A stretch of DNA of 64,000 nucleotides from Gerris lacustris (taxonomy: Eukaryota; Arthropoda; Insecta; Hemiptera; Gerridae), in NCBI GenBank assembly GCA_951217055.1, contig OX578284.1:44233467-44297466 (forward strand). The letters are read 5' to 3'. Positions 20,887 through 32,248 of this stretch are shown here, one piece after another. The notes under the pieces were generated by a model that was given only the letters and a program-made list of their open reading frames with translations, did no database searches and was not told the origin of the DNA. Positions within the stretch are counted from its first letter, which is position 1; every line of letters begins with the position of its first letter. The translations under genes and the position numbers were made by a program.

Positions 20887-22031
20887 ACCTAAGATTGATG
20901 GAAGTTCCAGTAACTACAAGAAATTTACAAAGAGAAACGAGAGTGGACGGAGTCACTGGAAAACTTATTGATTATACACAGAGAGGCTGGCCAAAGAAAG
21001 ATGAAGTGGAATTAGAAATCCTAAAATATTTTGACAAACGGGAGGAGCTGTCTTTCGAAAAAGGGATGCTTATGTGGCATGGAAGACTGGGGATCCCAGC
21101 AAAACTTAGGAAGTCCGTACTTAAGCACTTACATGAAGGACATCCAGGTTGCAGTGCTATGAAGTCACAGGCTAGACTTGTAGTTTGGTGGCCAGGCCTC
21201 GACAAAGAGATAGAAGAATTTGTTAAAGGTTGTAAGAAATGTCAAAGCACGCGCGATAAGACACCAGAAGCACCATTATTTTCTTGGACTCCGCCACCAG
21301 ATGCTTGGTCAAGACTTCACATTGACTATATGGGACCATTTCACGGACGATATTGGCTTATCGTAGTTGATTCTTTTTCGAAATGGATAGAAGTAGCACC
21401 AACATTAAAAACAACATCTAAAGATACAATTGAATTATTAAATGAAATATTTTGCAGGTTTGGTCTCCCAAGATCCATTGTTAGTGATAATGGTCCACAA
21501 TTTACATCAGCAGAATTCAAAGTTTTCTGTAAAGGAAATAATATTCGCCACATTAAAGTAACTCCATACCACCCGAGATCAAATGGTTTGGCAGAAAGAG
21601 CGGTGAAAACAGTAAAACGCCGGATGGAAGCAGCCCTTAAAGGAACAACAGATTACAAGGCAAGCTTGAGAGAGGTCCTACTAAGTCTACACACTTCAGA
21701 ATCAACCTCAACTGGAAGGAGTCCAGGAGAACTTATGTTCGGACGAAGGTTGAGGACCAAATTAGAGCTACTTAAGCCGTCTGCATTAAACGACATAATG
21801 GACAATCAGCTGAAACAGAAAATATACCATGACCAGAATTCAAAAGAAAAACTTTTTCAAATAGGTGATCCTGTGTGGGTTCTAAACGAAGAAGGTCGGA
21901 AGTGGAAGGAAGGAGTTATTAGAACAGCCAATGGTCCACTCTCATTTGAAGTTGAAGTAGAAGGACATCAGTTGAGAAGGAAGCACGCTGACCACTTACG
22001 GCCTCGGAAAGAGGGAGGGGGAGAAGTGTAG
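20875..22031 (+). CDS. pol: integrase
   Basis: The frame is open back to 20796 (a TTG), but homology to integrase begins after the slip site. Zinc-binding HHCC: HLHEGHPG near 21129, then CKKC near 21232. Catalytic DDE: D at 21324 (HIDYMG), D at 21486 (VSDNGPQF) and E at 21594 (LAERAV), with 35 residues between the second D and E as expected. The C-terminal part (GDPVWVL, then HADHLRPR) matches the GPY/F-type module. The stop codon (22029-22031) lies within the first bases of the 3' LTR. No chromodomain. Confidence 0.92.
22008..22026 (+). promoter_or_regulatory. Polypurine tract
   Basis: AAAGAGGGAGGGGGAGAAG directly precedes the 3' LTR, the position of the plus-strand primer. It also encodes the last residues of integrase. 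Confidence 0.9.
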
Positions 22032-22124
22032 TAGAGTGAATGACATTGTCGTGTCATGTCAGGTTTTATTGTTAGATTGAGTAAATATATAAAACTGTTA
22101 ATTTCCACTGTTAAATATCTTACA
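22027..22124 (+). repeat. 3' LTR (98 bp)
   Basis: Identical to 17956-18053 and followed by GAAAG (22125-22129), the right target duplication. Confidence 0.95.
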
Positions 22125-23404
22125 GAAAGGTGTGAGAAAAAACAAATAATAATAATGAGAGAAAACTTTAAATACCAGATCTGGCTTTGGTAGATGATTA
22201 AATTAGATAGATGAAAAACTAAAAACTTAACTCTTTGAATTCAAAAAGGAAAAAAATTAGATTCTGAAAAGTTATATATAAATCTAGGATTCTCAAGAAT
22301 GACTATTACTTTATATAGTTTGTTTATAAAACATTGCCAAGGCAACCACATTTATTCCAAATAAAATAAATGTTTGTTATGATTTGTAGATCTTTAAATA
22401 ATAAAATAATGTAATGATTAAACAGAAAAATTAATGACACCAATAAAAATAAATGAAACAACTAATCTAAATTAAAGGCAGACAATTTTTATTAAAACTA
22501 AACAATAGGTATAAGTAAAGATTTTTTTTTTATTATTATTATTAAATTTATTGTAATTTTCTTTTTAAATGGGAATTTTTAATGTATTTTGATGTTAATT
22601 TTGTTAGGATAGTTTAGAGGCGTTTAAGCGGATATCATAGGCAGTCTGTGGACTGGCTTAGGAGGGGATCAACCTGGCATTTGCCTAATATATTGAGGGA
22701 ATCCACAGAAAATCTCAATTAGGTTGGGCGGACACGAGTCCTTCTTATGTTTTTTCTCAAGTTTTTTTATAGGCAAATATGGGTTTGCTTTGTGGATTTC
22801 TGTTGATGAGTGGTCTCCAGATTTTGCAATTTGAGGATAAGAGGAATAATTGTTTTTTTTTTTAACCATATTTTATTGTGGGTGTAATATAAGAACGTTT
22901 AATAAAATGTAAGAGTCATCGCTTTTCCTCCTAACTAGCAATATTGTGCTTTGAAAACATATATAAATCCCATTAACAAGTGTAATTTAAACAAAATACT
23001 TTTCAAATTCGATAAAGAAAACAGCTTGAAAGTAGTTTTTATTTATTTAGTTTTGGCCTAACTTTGGTTGTTTGCGTTCGCTTGATGCTTCAGAGTCGAA
23101 GGGAAAAGCTTGGAATGAAAACAATGCATTAACCAGTGTAAAAAGCAATGACCTCGCTAGAGTCTCAAATTTATTCTACTTAGAAAACAGGGGCTGAGTA
23201 AGAGAGAAGGGGTTGGGCCTTCATTAAGATACAGCTGTGGCCCCTTGAACCCCCCAAATATTTTTCTTCATCTATACTGTTCTATTCTATCAAGATTTAG
23301 ATCTTTCCTCTAAACTTTTACTACTATTATTTGGTCCTTTCTCCGTCTTAGAGAAAATAACGAATCATTTTAACAAATGTTTTAGTCCTGGAGTACAGAA
23401 TAAA
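22125..23404. other. No gene supported
   Basis: AT-rich DNA with a T/ATT run at 22521-22550. The minus-strand open frame of 66 codons at 22669-22869 has no recognisable domain and contains a homopolymer run. Confidence 0.4.
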
Positions 23405-23900
23405 AATCCGACACGCTAAAAACGACTTGAAAAATGTGATGATTTTAAATATCGCGCTAAAAAGTTAGGATAAAGTAGGAAATAGTTAGGTTTTCCCCTG
23501 TATTCATTGTAGTACTATATTTTGCCGATAGAAGTATCTACATTTGATATAAAATGATATAAGTGCTCCTTGGTAATCAAAATGGATCAATGTTTTATAA
23601 TTTTACACCTTAAAATTTTATAAGGTGAGGAAGAGTCTAAAGAAGAACATTCCACACACCTTCTTTAGATTGTTACTCCCTCTGTTTTTTTTTTGTTTTT
23701 TTATATATAAGGAGAGTAACATTCTAAAGAAGTGCCCAATTTATTAGATAAATGTATACTGATTTTCTCTGCTGCATGGGAAAACATTGAGATGTCTATA
23801 TGTAAATTCAATACCCAGAAAAATACCCATGATTCAATGTTTATCCATGATAAGGAGAAAATGAGTATTTTTTAAAATAAATGTTATTAATATATTATAC
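23405..23900. mobile_element. Family G element, single-unit copy, interrupted by H fragment
   Basis: 23405-23530 (CACGCTAAAAACGACTTG, TTAAATATCGCGC, GTACTATATTTTGCCGATAG) is a diverged single version of the 103-bp unit at 38483-39330. 23755-23870 (CATGATTCAATGTTTATCC, AGGAGAAAAT) matches 39420-39470, just beyond that array. The two pieces thus belong to one element, which here holds one unit while the 38-kb copy holds about eight. Confidence 0.6.
23637..23743. mobile_element. Family H fragment
   Basis: AGTCTAAAGAAGAACATTCC, CACCTTCTTTAGATTGTTAC and ATTCTAAAGAAGTGCC match family H (see 50748 and 60993), internally shortened. Confidence 0.7.
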
Positions 23901-24184
23901 TTAATTAAATAATAAAAATATGGATTTTAGAAATCATTATTCAATAACAATTCCTACGTTTCCATGATGTTTCAATACGGATTGAATACGATTTAGATCC
24001 AGATGTGATACACTATATTCTGGGATCGTATCTGGACCGTATAATATCCGAGTTCATGGAAACACCTAAACTCGATCCTGGCATACAGAGAGTGTGGTTG
24101 TGAGAACCCCTAGCTTGTTTGAGTAGGAACTGTAATCAAATCTGTCAAAAAAAAACATATATATATATGTAATTTTAATTTTTT

Positions 24185-25085
24185 ACTTGAAGAGAGCCCG
24201 GGTTCGATTCCCCGTCCTGGAGAAGTTATTTTTATGATAAATCTTGATGAATTGTTCAATAATAATTAAATATACATACGAAATAGTTATTTATGCACCT
24301 AGGGAGTAAAGTAAGCCATTATTCCCTGAGCGAAAAAGTTGGTTCTTGAGGCGAAGCCGAAGGAACAATGGTCCCTAAATCCCGAGGCTTCGCCTTGGGA
24401 ATTAGAAGTTTTAATTCCCGAGGTGCAGCCGAGGGAGATAATTATAGCTAGGGGAATAATGGCACTTTACTCACGAGGTACATACAATATTTTATCTCCA
24501 GTAGGAAGAAAATACACATTTTCGTCCATTGCACACTTTTTATTTATTATTTTAATAAATAACAGTAATTATTAGCACTTTTAATAACAGATATAAGAGA
24601 TTCAATATTAAAAACAAATAAGAATTGGAATTAAACTCAAATAGAAGGTTATTTAGATGCAGGTTATAAACAATGAATCTATGATAAACATGGTCAAAAA
24701 AGCGCAGTGCCGCCAACCTGATTTCAACAACTTCATTACATTTGCCGTTCATTTTCTACTGTTTATAAAATAATTAAGTTGCAATCTTTACTTTTTTGCC
24801 CTACTTTACTTTTTCGCCCTACTTTTACTTTTTCTCCCAATTTTTTTTGAGTTCAGGGATGAAAAGGCCTGTTTTAGTCCCTCTAAACTAATTCAAAATC
24901 ATAACTTTTTGTCCCTACTGGAGATAAACTAATAAATGGAAAACACTCGGCTAAGTAATTATGAACTCTTATATGAGAAAGTGTGTCTTAGTTGTTCTCG
25001 GACCGATTTTTTTTGGGTGTATTCACCGGCTTTGAAGATGACCACTAGTTGTTAAAAGCCGGCATTGAACAATAAAGCTACTTTA
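24185..25085 (+). mobile_element. SINE family F, copy 1, interrupted
   Basis: Begins with a tRNA 3'-half-like CCCGGGTTCGATTCCCCG (B-box GGTTCGATTCC). It continues TGAATTGTTCAATAATAATT, which recurs in reverse at 58220-58245. The same family resumes after an insertion at about 24923-25010 (AACACTCGGCTAAGTAATTA, TCTCGGACCGATT), again matched in reverse at 58115-58190. So a ~620-bp insertion split it. Confidence 0.6.
24298..24478. mobile_element. MITE-like hairpin inside SINE F
   Basis: The left end CCTAGGGAGTAAAGTAAGCC...ATTATTCCC is an imperfect reverse complement of the right end GGGAATAATGGCACTTTACT followed by CACGAGG. Inside are complementary GGCTTCGCC / GGCGAAGCC words. An ATG frame (24339-24575) runs across it but is just hairpin sequence. 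Confidence 0.65.
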
Positions 25086-25705
25086 TTTTATAAAAAGGTT
25101 GAAAGGAACTAAAAAAAGTTATAAAACGAAAAAACTGCTTTAGCATGACTACGATTTTTCTACTTCTTTATTCCTAGCATATTTCAACTGGTTTTTATTT
25201 CTCAACACCTGAACAAAGTAAGACCAAAATATGGAGGATATATTTCTCTCTCAAATGGTAAATATATGCAAAGCAATGAATAAGAAAAGACTTCCTTAAG
25301 GGAATAATAAAGTTAATGGTCTCAAGTGAAAAAAAGGAATCTTCAATTTTATGTACAATACTGGGAAAAACAGGGGAACACTTAACTCTTTATGTCGGAG
25401 GTAAGAAAAGTAACATCCAGATAGTTTTTATTTACATAGGTAAAAGTAAATATAAAAATAAATATTTTCGAACACAGGGGAATAAGTCAATATGCGAATA
25501 AATTATTAATATGGTTTTATTTAATATTTATACAATATTTCCTTTGACATTGGTTCAGCAGTCCAATAAACTGTAGATACCAATATCATTTTTACTTTCT
25601 CATATACGTAGAATATGTTTTGAGAAAGTATTGTGATGACGCGATTATTCGGATTTGAGGTTTTTATGGATTTAAACAATTTAAGTTCCCTGGGATCAAA
25701 AAGAT
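25086..25705. other. No gene supported
   Basis: AT-rich DNA. Two opposite open frames of about 60 codons (25316-25501 and 25521-25712) show no domain. Confidence 0.35.
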
Positions 25706-25706
25706 G

Positions 25707-25960
25707 GGACACATCTCTAGACTGTTACTCTCCTTATGAAAAACAGAAGGGGTTAACAATCTAAAGAAGGTGTACGGAATGTTCTTCTTTAGACTGTTAC
25801 TCCTCTTATTAAAACAGAAATGTGATATTCCTTTGTCCCAAAATACATTGGACTAAATATCCTTTTGTCTTAACAGTTATTAAGACAAAGGAATGTATAA
25901 ATAATTGTATTCATTTGTATTCTAAAAAAACATAGGGGAGTAACAATCAAAAGAAGTGCC
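25707..25960. mobile_element. Family H element
   Basis: The right terminus TCAAAAGAAGTGCC and an eroded left terminus (GGACACATCTCTAGACTG) enclose the family-specific GGTGTACGGAATGTTCTTC and ATTCCTTTGTCCCAAA. Flanks share AAAGAT, compatible with a partial target duplication. A secondary hairpin CCTTTTGTCTTAA...TTAAGACAAAGG lies near 25861-25892. Confidence 0.75.
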
Positions 25961-26126
25961 AAAGATAGTTTTCATTAAATAGTTTATCTCTTCACGGCAC
26001 ACCCTTATCCAACGAGGAGGGGTTGGTCGTCCAGTGACAACGTTGGCTGATTTATGCGGTCAGATTATCAATAATAGAGCTTATTTTGAAGCGAACATTT
26101 AAATAAATTAAACAGTGAGGAATATT

Positions 26127-26760
26127 AATATCAAAAATTTCAAGATAAAAAGAACTTTTTATATACTACGTTTTTAAATTTTCAGTTGAATCGTATGTAA
26201 TGTTGGTAATATAATTGTTATTGTTATATAATATATAATGTTAGTGAAAAAAAAATAGTTCCGAATTTATTTACTTCACATAAATGACAACCATCCAGAG
26301 AGCTGATCTTTAACCTATAAAAGGATAAATCTTTGTACAACGGATCTCCCAACACCAAATCTAAAGCATGCCATCGATATATTTGAAATAATATAATCGA
26401 TAAATAAAATAATCGATATCCTGTTTTGCTGTCATTCAATGATTATCTATCACAAATTTGAGACCCGTCAAAATGAAGATTGCGTAAATATTGGATATGG
26501 CAAAACAAATAAAATAACTTGCGGATTTTTTCCGAACTAACTTTCCGCACAGCAAAATTTGCTGAAACTAATTAAATTCTGCTGAAAGATGGCTAAAAGT
26601 ATTAAAATAATGCATTGTCATCGTGTTCTGAGCTATACTAAAAGTTTCAAATGTCTAGCTATTCGGGAAGTTAGTTAGAAATCGATTGCCAGATTTGTAC
26701 CGGACAAACAAACAAACAAACAAGAATGCAAGCTAATAAAAACGTAGTAATTAAGGAAAA
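26127..26760 (-). mobile_element. Family C element, copy 2
   Basis: Reverse complement of 11752-13757 without the family D insertion. TACTACGTTTTTAAATT (26164) and AATAAAAACGTAGTA (ending 26749) are inverted near its ends. It includes the CAAACAAACAAACAAA tract. The minus-strand open frame at 26224-26439 is part of this repeat and has no domain. Confidence 0.75.
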
Positions 26761-27755
26761 TTCTTTGCTACAGAACGAATTCAACCCCCCCCCTCCCCCA
26801 TTTTAAACCGTCATTTCAAAATTACCGCCATTTTGAAACGCGATATATATTTGTGATCTAAATTTCCATACCTTTAAAATATACACCACTCAAAATTACA
26901 AAAAAAAGGTTGCGATCAGTTTGCAATTGCTCGCAGATTGAAGAAATTTCGAGTGAAGTTTGCAACATTTTTCCTGTTTTTTGGGCATAAAATGTTTATT
27001 TGTCATACAAGAGGTCGGGAGATATGATCCAAGATGCGACGGACGGAAGGACAAACTACCAAAAGCATAAGGTTCTAGGATGATCTCGAAAACCTAATTA
27101 GATGCAACTATAAAAACTCCAAGCAATTAATAATTAAAATGACACAATTTAATGTAATCGTATAAGAAGAAAGCATAGTATGAGTTATTTCGAACATTTT
27201 TTTTTAAACACAACTATTAAATCCCAAATTAAATTATTGCCACTACCGAAATTTTTATTATAATATTTAAATTTAATTTTATCTTTAATTTATGCAATTT
27301 TAAACTCTCTTGACTTAAATACACCAGAGGAATGTATTTTCTTCACCCTTATTTTAATTTATTTTTATTTTAAAAAACTTGTTTTTTTCTCCCTTCTCTG
27401 CCCAGAGGGACAGATGAAAAAATTGTGAATAATTAAGAGTGAAAATAAAATTAAAAGAAGGAAGAAAAAAATGGGTTTGAGAAGTGAATTAAATTTAAAT
27501 AATGTTTCAGAGAAAGGCATTTGAATAATAATGTGCTAAACGAGAAATTATACTAGATAGTTCTCTCAGAGGTTCACACGTTCTTCTATTGTTAAAACCA
27601 AGTAAATGACAATAAAAGTATTTGGCGAATGACGCTTAAAATAACCATAAATATTGCTTTTGATTTTTAGATTTAACGAGGAAATGATCATATATGGGGA
27701 AATTAAATAAACTTAAAATATACGTGAATAGAAAAGACGCTGTAAGATGACCGAA
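26761..27755. other. No gene seen
   Basis: AT-rich, with a short C-run at 26785-26799. Phrases near 27010-27110 (ACGGACGGAAGGACAAACTA) look like dispersed repeat DNA rather than coding sequence. Confidence 0.35.
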
Positions 27756-27756
27756 G

Positions 27757-28572
27757 TATGAAGGGTAAGTTACGTAAGAGGTAAACTAAAATATGAAGGG
27801 TAAGTTACACAAGAGGTAAACTAAAATATGAAGGGTAAGTTACATATGAGGTAAACTAAAATATGAAGGGTAAGTTACATAAGAGGTAAACTAAAATTTG
27901 AAGGATAAGTTACGTAAGAAGTAAACTAAAATATGAAGGAGAATGTATACAAAAGGTGAACTAAAATATAAAGGGTAAGTTACATATGAGGTAAACTAAA
28001 ATATGAAGGGTAAGTTATATAAGAGGTAAACTAAAATATAAAGGGTAACTTACATAAGAGGTAAACTAAAATATGAAGGATAAGTTACGTAAGAAGTAAA
28101 CTAAAATATGAAGGGTAAGTTATATAAGAGGTAAACTAAAATATAAAGGGTAACTTACATAAGAGGTAAACTAAAATATGAAGGATAAGTTACGTAAGAA
28201 GTAAACTAAAATATGAAGGGTAAGTTACATAAGAGGTAAACTAAAATATAAAGGGTAAGTTACATAAGAGGTAAACTAAAATATGAAGGATAAGTTACAT
28301 AAGAAGTAAACTAAAATATGAAGGAGAATGTATACAAAAGGTGAACTAAAATATGAAAGGCAAGTTACATAAGAGGTAAACTAAAATATGAAGGGTAAGT
28401 TACATAAGAGGTAAACAAAAATATGAAGGGTAAGTTATATAAGAGGTAAACTAAAATATGAAGGGTAAGTTACATATGAGGTAAACTAAAATATGAAGGG
28501 TAAGATACATATGAGGTAAACTAAAATATGAAGGGTAAGTTACATATGAGGTAAACAAAAATATGAAGGATA
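27757..28572. repeat. 35-bp minisatellite with higher-order structure
   Basis: About 23 tandem copies of ATGAAGGGTAAGTTACATAA plus GAGGTAAACTAAAAT. A distinctive variant (AAGGAGAATGTATACAAAAG) occurs at 27936 and 28321. These are 385 bases apart, exactly 11 units, each preceded by the GGATAAGTTAC-variant unit. This indicates duplication of a multi-unit block. Confidence 0.92.
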
Positions 28573-29572
28573 ATAATTTTCACAAAAGAAAAAAAGAAAA
28601 TATGAAGTATTAGTGAGTCGAAATAACATTCAAGATTGGATAAAACTTATGAAGGATGAATATAAAAATGATTTTATTTTAATATAACTTATTATATATT
28701 GCTCAATTTATAGTGCTGTACAAATTTTTCTTAGACAAAATATTTATTATAGTATCAAAACATAAGTAGACCTATTGATAAAGATTGCATAAAAGATTCA
28801 CTTGTCTTCGTATAATAGGTTTCACACATTTTGGAAAACTGATTTTTTACTTCTTGGTATTCGAAAAGAAGTGGCATCATCTTTTTCATTCATTTATTTA
28901 TTAATGCAACTCAACTTCTTCCACAATAACCACAGATGATGGTGGTTAATAGTAGTTCACAGGTGATGACTGAAAACTGATATGAAATTATTTTTCAACG
29001 TATTGAATTATTTAACTTGGAGATATTAAACGTTCTTACTCGACAATTAAGACCATCTTCATCGTAAATTTGTAAATAAAACAATTACCCATTATAATAA
29101 TAAGTTTAACTTTATACAAGCAAAAAACCAAATTATTTGGAAAAAAAATCCTTAAGACCCTTAAATGAGAATGATGGGAGAAAAGAAATAAAAATAAATT
29201 TGAAGATGTTTTCAAAAGAAAACAAAATCCGCAAGGAATAATATTTTTCTAACAAGATATTATAAATATTGTGAGGATCTACTTACCCCCGAAAATGAGG
29301 TTTATTTATTATCTAAAAAAGGAAGAAAAAAATCTGCTTCTTGTTGTTAGAAAATAAATATATTTTGAATGGAAAATATTAAAAAGGCAAAAAATGAATA
29401 GAAAATTATAATTTTTTGTCTACATAAATCATTTTTAAAAATAGATATGAATCTTCTATTAAAAATGAAGTATACAAATTTTGTGTATTACATGATGTTG
29501 TTCTGTAAAGGTATATTTTACAATGGCAGCTCTGAAGGTAGAAGTAAAGTTAACTTTTATTACTTAAGAACG
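28573..29572. other. No gene seen
   Basis: AT-rich DNA between two minisatellites; no coding or structured element was recognised. Confidence 0.4.
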
Positions 29573-30200
29573 GTTGCTCTGTAGACAGTATTAGGGTTAA
29601 CTATTGTTGCTTTAGAACAGGAGCTCTAAAGACATTAGAAGGGTTAACTATTGTTGCTTTAGAACAGGAGCTCTAAAGACATTAGAAGGGTTAACTATTG
29701 TTGCTTTAGAACAGGAGCTCTGTAGACATTAGAAGGGTTAACTTTTGTTGCTTTAGAACAGGAGCTCTGTAGACATTAGAAGGGTTAACTATTGTTGCTT
29801 TAGAACAGGAGCTTTAAAGACATTAGAAGGGTTAACTATTGTTGCTTTAGAACAGGAGCTCTGTAGACATTGGAAGGGTTAACTTTTGTTGCTTTAGAAC
29901 AGGAGCTCTGTAGACATTAGAAGGGTTAACTATTGTTGCTTTAGAACAAGAGCTTTAAAGACATTAGAAGGGTTAACTATTGTTGCTTTAGAACAGGAGC
30001 TCTGTAGACATTAGAAGGGTTAACTTTTGTTGCTTTAGAACAGGAGCTCTGTAGACATTAGTAGGGTTAACTATTTTTGCTTTAGAGCAGGAGCTCTGTA
30101 GACATTAGGGTTAACTATTGTTACATTAAAACGGTAGCTCTGTAGACAGTAGTACGGTTTACTATTGTTACTTTAGAACAGGAGCTCTGTGGATAGTAGT
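29573..30200. repeat. 47-bp minisatellite with three-unit periodicity
   Basis: About 13 tandem copies of TTTAGAACAGGAGCTCTGTA plus GACATTAGAAGGGTTAACTA and TTGTTGC. Variants recur in a set order over units 4-11 (GTAGAC with AACTTTTG; GTAGAC with AACTATTG; AAAGAC with AACTATTG), i.e. a 141-bp higher-order repeat. Edge units are diverged. Confidence 0.92.
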
Positions 30201-30210
30201 GTGGTTAACT

Positions 30211-30873
30211 ATTTTGCTTCCGAGTTTACCGAAGGTAACGGAAGCATTGTGTTCACTTTTGAGGACAAAACAATTTTATGTCTCCGATTTAAAAAAAAAA
30301 AGGTACCATTTTAAAGACATCAGGGATCATTTTTGGTCTCGTGTCTGTCTTTCTGTGTGTCCACGTCCCCTGAAACGTGTGTCAATAACTTGAGTAAAAG
30401 TAGACCGATTTTGATGAAATTTGGTAGGCATATTCGCTTTACCAATGCCCAGGACGAGTTAGATGGACAACGTTATCGGCTCAAGCGTTCACGCGCAACG
30501 CTCGCGTATATGTGAGCTTCAAATTTGAAATTGGAATTTTAGGTCGGGAAAAAAATCTAACTTCATCTATTCAATGAGACAAACATTTTTTTCAAATTCA
30601 ATGTTTTAATAAAACCAACAGCGACACCGCTATGAAGTGTTAAAGATCGCCAAAATTATTAATAGTTTTACGGAGAGAACGCGGGGAGGGAGATAGACGA
30701 GGGGAATATGAGGTGGCTTGGTTCCTCCACCACTCTATGACCCACCTCTTCAACAGCGAGCTTTATTTGGGGGGAAATGAAATAAATTAGACAATAATAG
30801 ATTTTAAAAGCCTAACATCATTAAATTATAGATAGGATGTGAGGAAGCTATGTGCCACTCTAATTGGCAGTGT
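30211..30873 (+). mobile_element. Family B element, hairpin-ended subtype
   Basis: Starts TTGCTTCCGAGTTTACCGAA (a hairpin with GGTAACGGAAGC). It runs through GTGTCTGTCTTTCTGTGTG and the core shared with family D (CAATGCCCAGGACGAGTTAG, CAAGCGTTCACGCGCAACGC). It ends with the right terminal repeat (GAGGAAGCTATGTGCCAC...AATTGGCAG). It lacks the left terminal repeat seen at 6157. Open frames of 60-64 codons inside are shared repeat sequence. Confidence 0.8.
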
Positions 30874-31001
30874 ATTTAACTTTTACCAGGTGGTTGAACT
30901 CTAATTGAGCCCGAAGGCGAGTAAGACGATAACATAGAATATAGAACACGTAGGTGGGTCTTTTAGGAAAACCCGCGAAGTAGGGGGTTATTGGAATCGA
31001 C

Positions 31002-31385
31002 TAGGGTTGGGACATCGATGTCGATGTATCGAAAACATCGATGTATCGGACTTTAAAAAATCGATGTTTAACATCGATGTTGACCTTTCGATGTATCGGT
31101 CAACATCGATGTTTACCTGAAACATCGAAAAGACCGATGTTATCGATCCATCGCAGCCTAAAAAGTGGACGACAACGAAAATCGGGGACGAAAAAGGAGA
31201 GATTTTTTGAAAGTGGTGACCTTTTTTTTTTTTTTTTTTTTTTTGCTCTTCAGCTCGGAGGACAGATGTCGATGTATCGAAAACATCGATGTTTTCTTTC
31301 GATGTTTTGGCTAACATCGATGTTTGTTCTTTCGATGTCGATGTATCGGAAACATCGATGTTTGCCTATCGATGTCCCAACCCTA
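31002..31385. mobile_element. hAT-type non-autonomous element with 8-bp TSD
   Basis: The termini TAGGGTTGGGACATCGATG and its inverse (TCGATGTCCCAACCCTA) are flanked by GAATCGAC at 30994-31001 and 31386-31393. An 8-bp duplication and a T/CAGGGTTG-like end are typical of hAT elements. Many CATCGATG palindromes crowd both subterminal regions, as expected for transposase binding. A T-run lies at 31211-31244. Overlapping open frames on both strands come from the repeat words, not from a gene. The transposase must act in trans. Confidence 0.93.
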
Positions 31386-31393
31386 GAATCGAC

Positions 31394-32238
31394 AACAACT
31401 GTAGTTCACATCCACTTGATTACAGTGTGAAACATATTTTTTCTCCCTGGGATTCTTGCATCGACAGGGATACTGATAATGTCCTTGTTATCAGGTGGGA
31501 GTTAGCAAGTGCTAACCTCTAGGCTACGATGGGTCCCCAGGGTTAACTATTGTTGAAGTAACAAGATTTTATGAAAAAAACAAAGTATTTCTATTTACAA
31601 ACTTCACTTTAGTCTTTAACGACATCCGAAGAAAAATAGCTTAATCCAACATTATTATTCCAGCTGTGCAAGCCTTGACAGTTGTATTGATTCGGCATGG
31701 TTGTTAAAAGCTTCTTGAGAGTAAGAAGTTTTGGAATGTTATTTCTTCGATCTCAGTAGATTGTTCCCAGTAGTCTGATATACACGTGTAGATATGTATG
31801 GATTTAGAAGATGCAGTGTTGCTACAAGTGTCGTTACGTCAGGATCCCCTACACATATATGATCTAGAAGATATCTATAGATAGAGATCGGGGGAAAACA
31901 TTTGAAATAACAAGTCTTTGTTGACATTTGGAATCAAAGAATGTATCATTTAGTGACGTTTTCTTTCCGATTACATTCTCTTTTTTCCTTTTACAATCTT
32001 TTACTCGCAGTCCTATAAATATATTTCCACTCTAATTCGTCTTGAATACATTTATAACTTCTAAGAATTTAAATCTATTGACCATACCTGTTTTGTTTTT
32101 GCTTTTATCTCCAGGAATAAGTTGATGCAATTTAAAATAAACCGACATTTTTTTTATACAAAATGGAGTCACTGTTTGAGTGAAATTCCTCAGGTGTAAT
32201 ACTTAAAACACTAAATACAAGCAGGGTGATTCATACCT
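31394..32238. other. No gene supported
   Basis: No recognised element. The 62-codon minus-strand open frame at 31739-31927 has no domain. Confidence 0.4.
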
Positions 32239-32248
32239 AAAAAAAATA

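Larger units (their letters stand above)
17956..22124 (+). mobile_element. Complete Ty3/Gypsy LTR retrotransposon, 98-bp LTRs
   Basis: A 4169-bp element bounded by identical 98-bp LTRs and a 5-bp duplication. The order is gag, zinc knuckles, protease, RT, RNase H, integrase, which is the Gypsy order (integrase last). The two-knuckle CCHC region followed by DSGA protease in the same frame suggests the Mag-type lineage, but that is inference. There is no env-like frame and no chromodomain. Identical LTRs imply recent insertion. The frame changes at three A-runs, so either frameshifting or small indels separate the proteins. Confidence 0.95.

Noticed and set aside
24194..24225. tRNA gene
   Set aside because: Only the T-arm region is present, within a dispersed repeat shared with 58110-58305.
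27757..30200. CRISPR-like arrays
   Set aside because: The units are directly abutting tandem repeats without unique spacers, in eukaryotic DNA.
30988..31430. Overlapping frames of 109 and 129 codons
   Set aside because: They are made by CATCGATG repeats of the hAT-type MITE and a T-run; stops and starts fall at the repeat edges.
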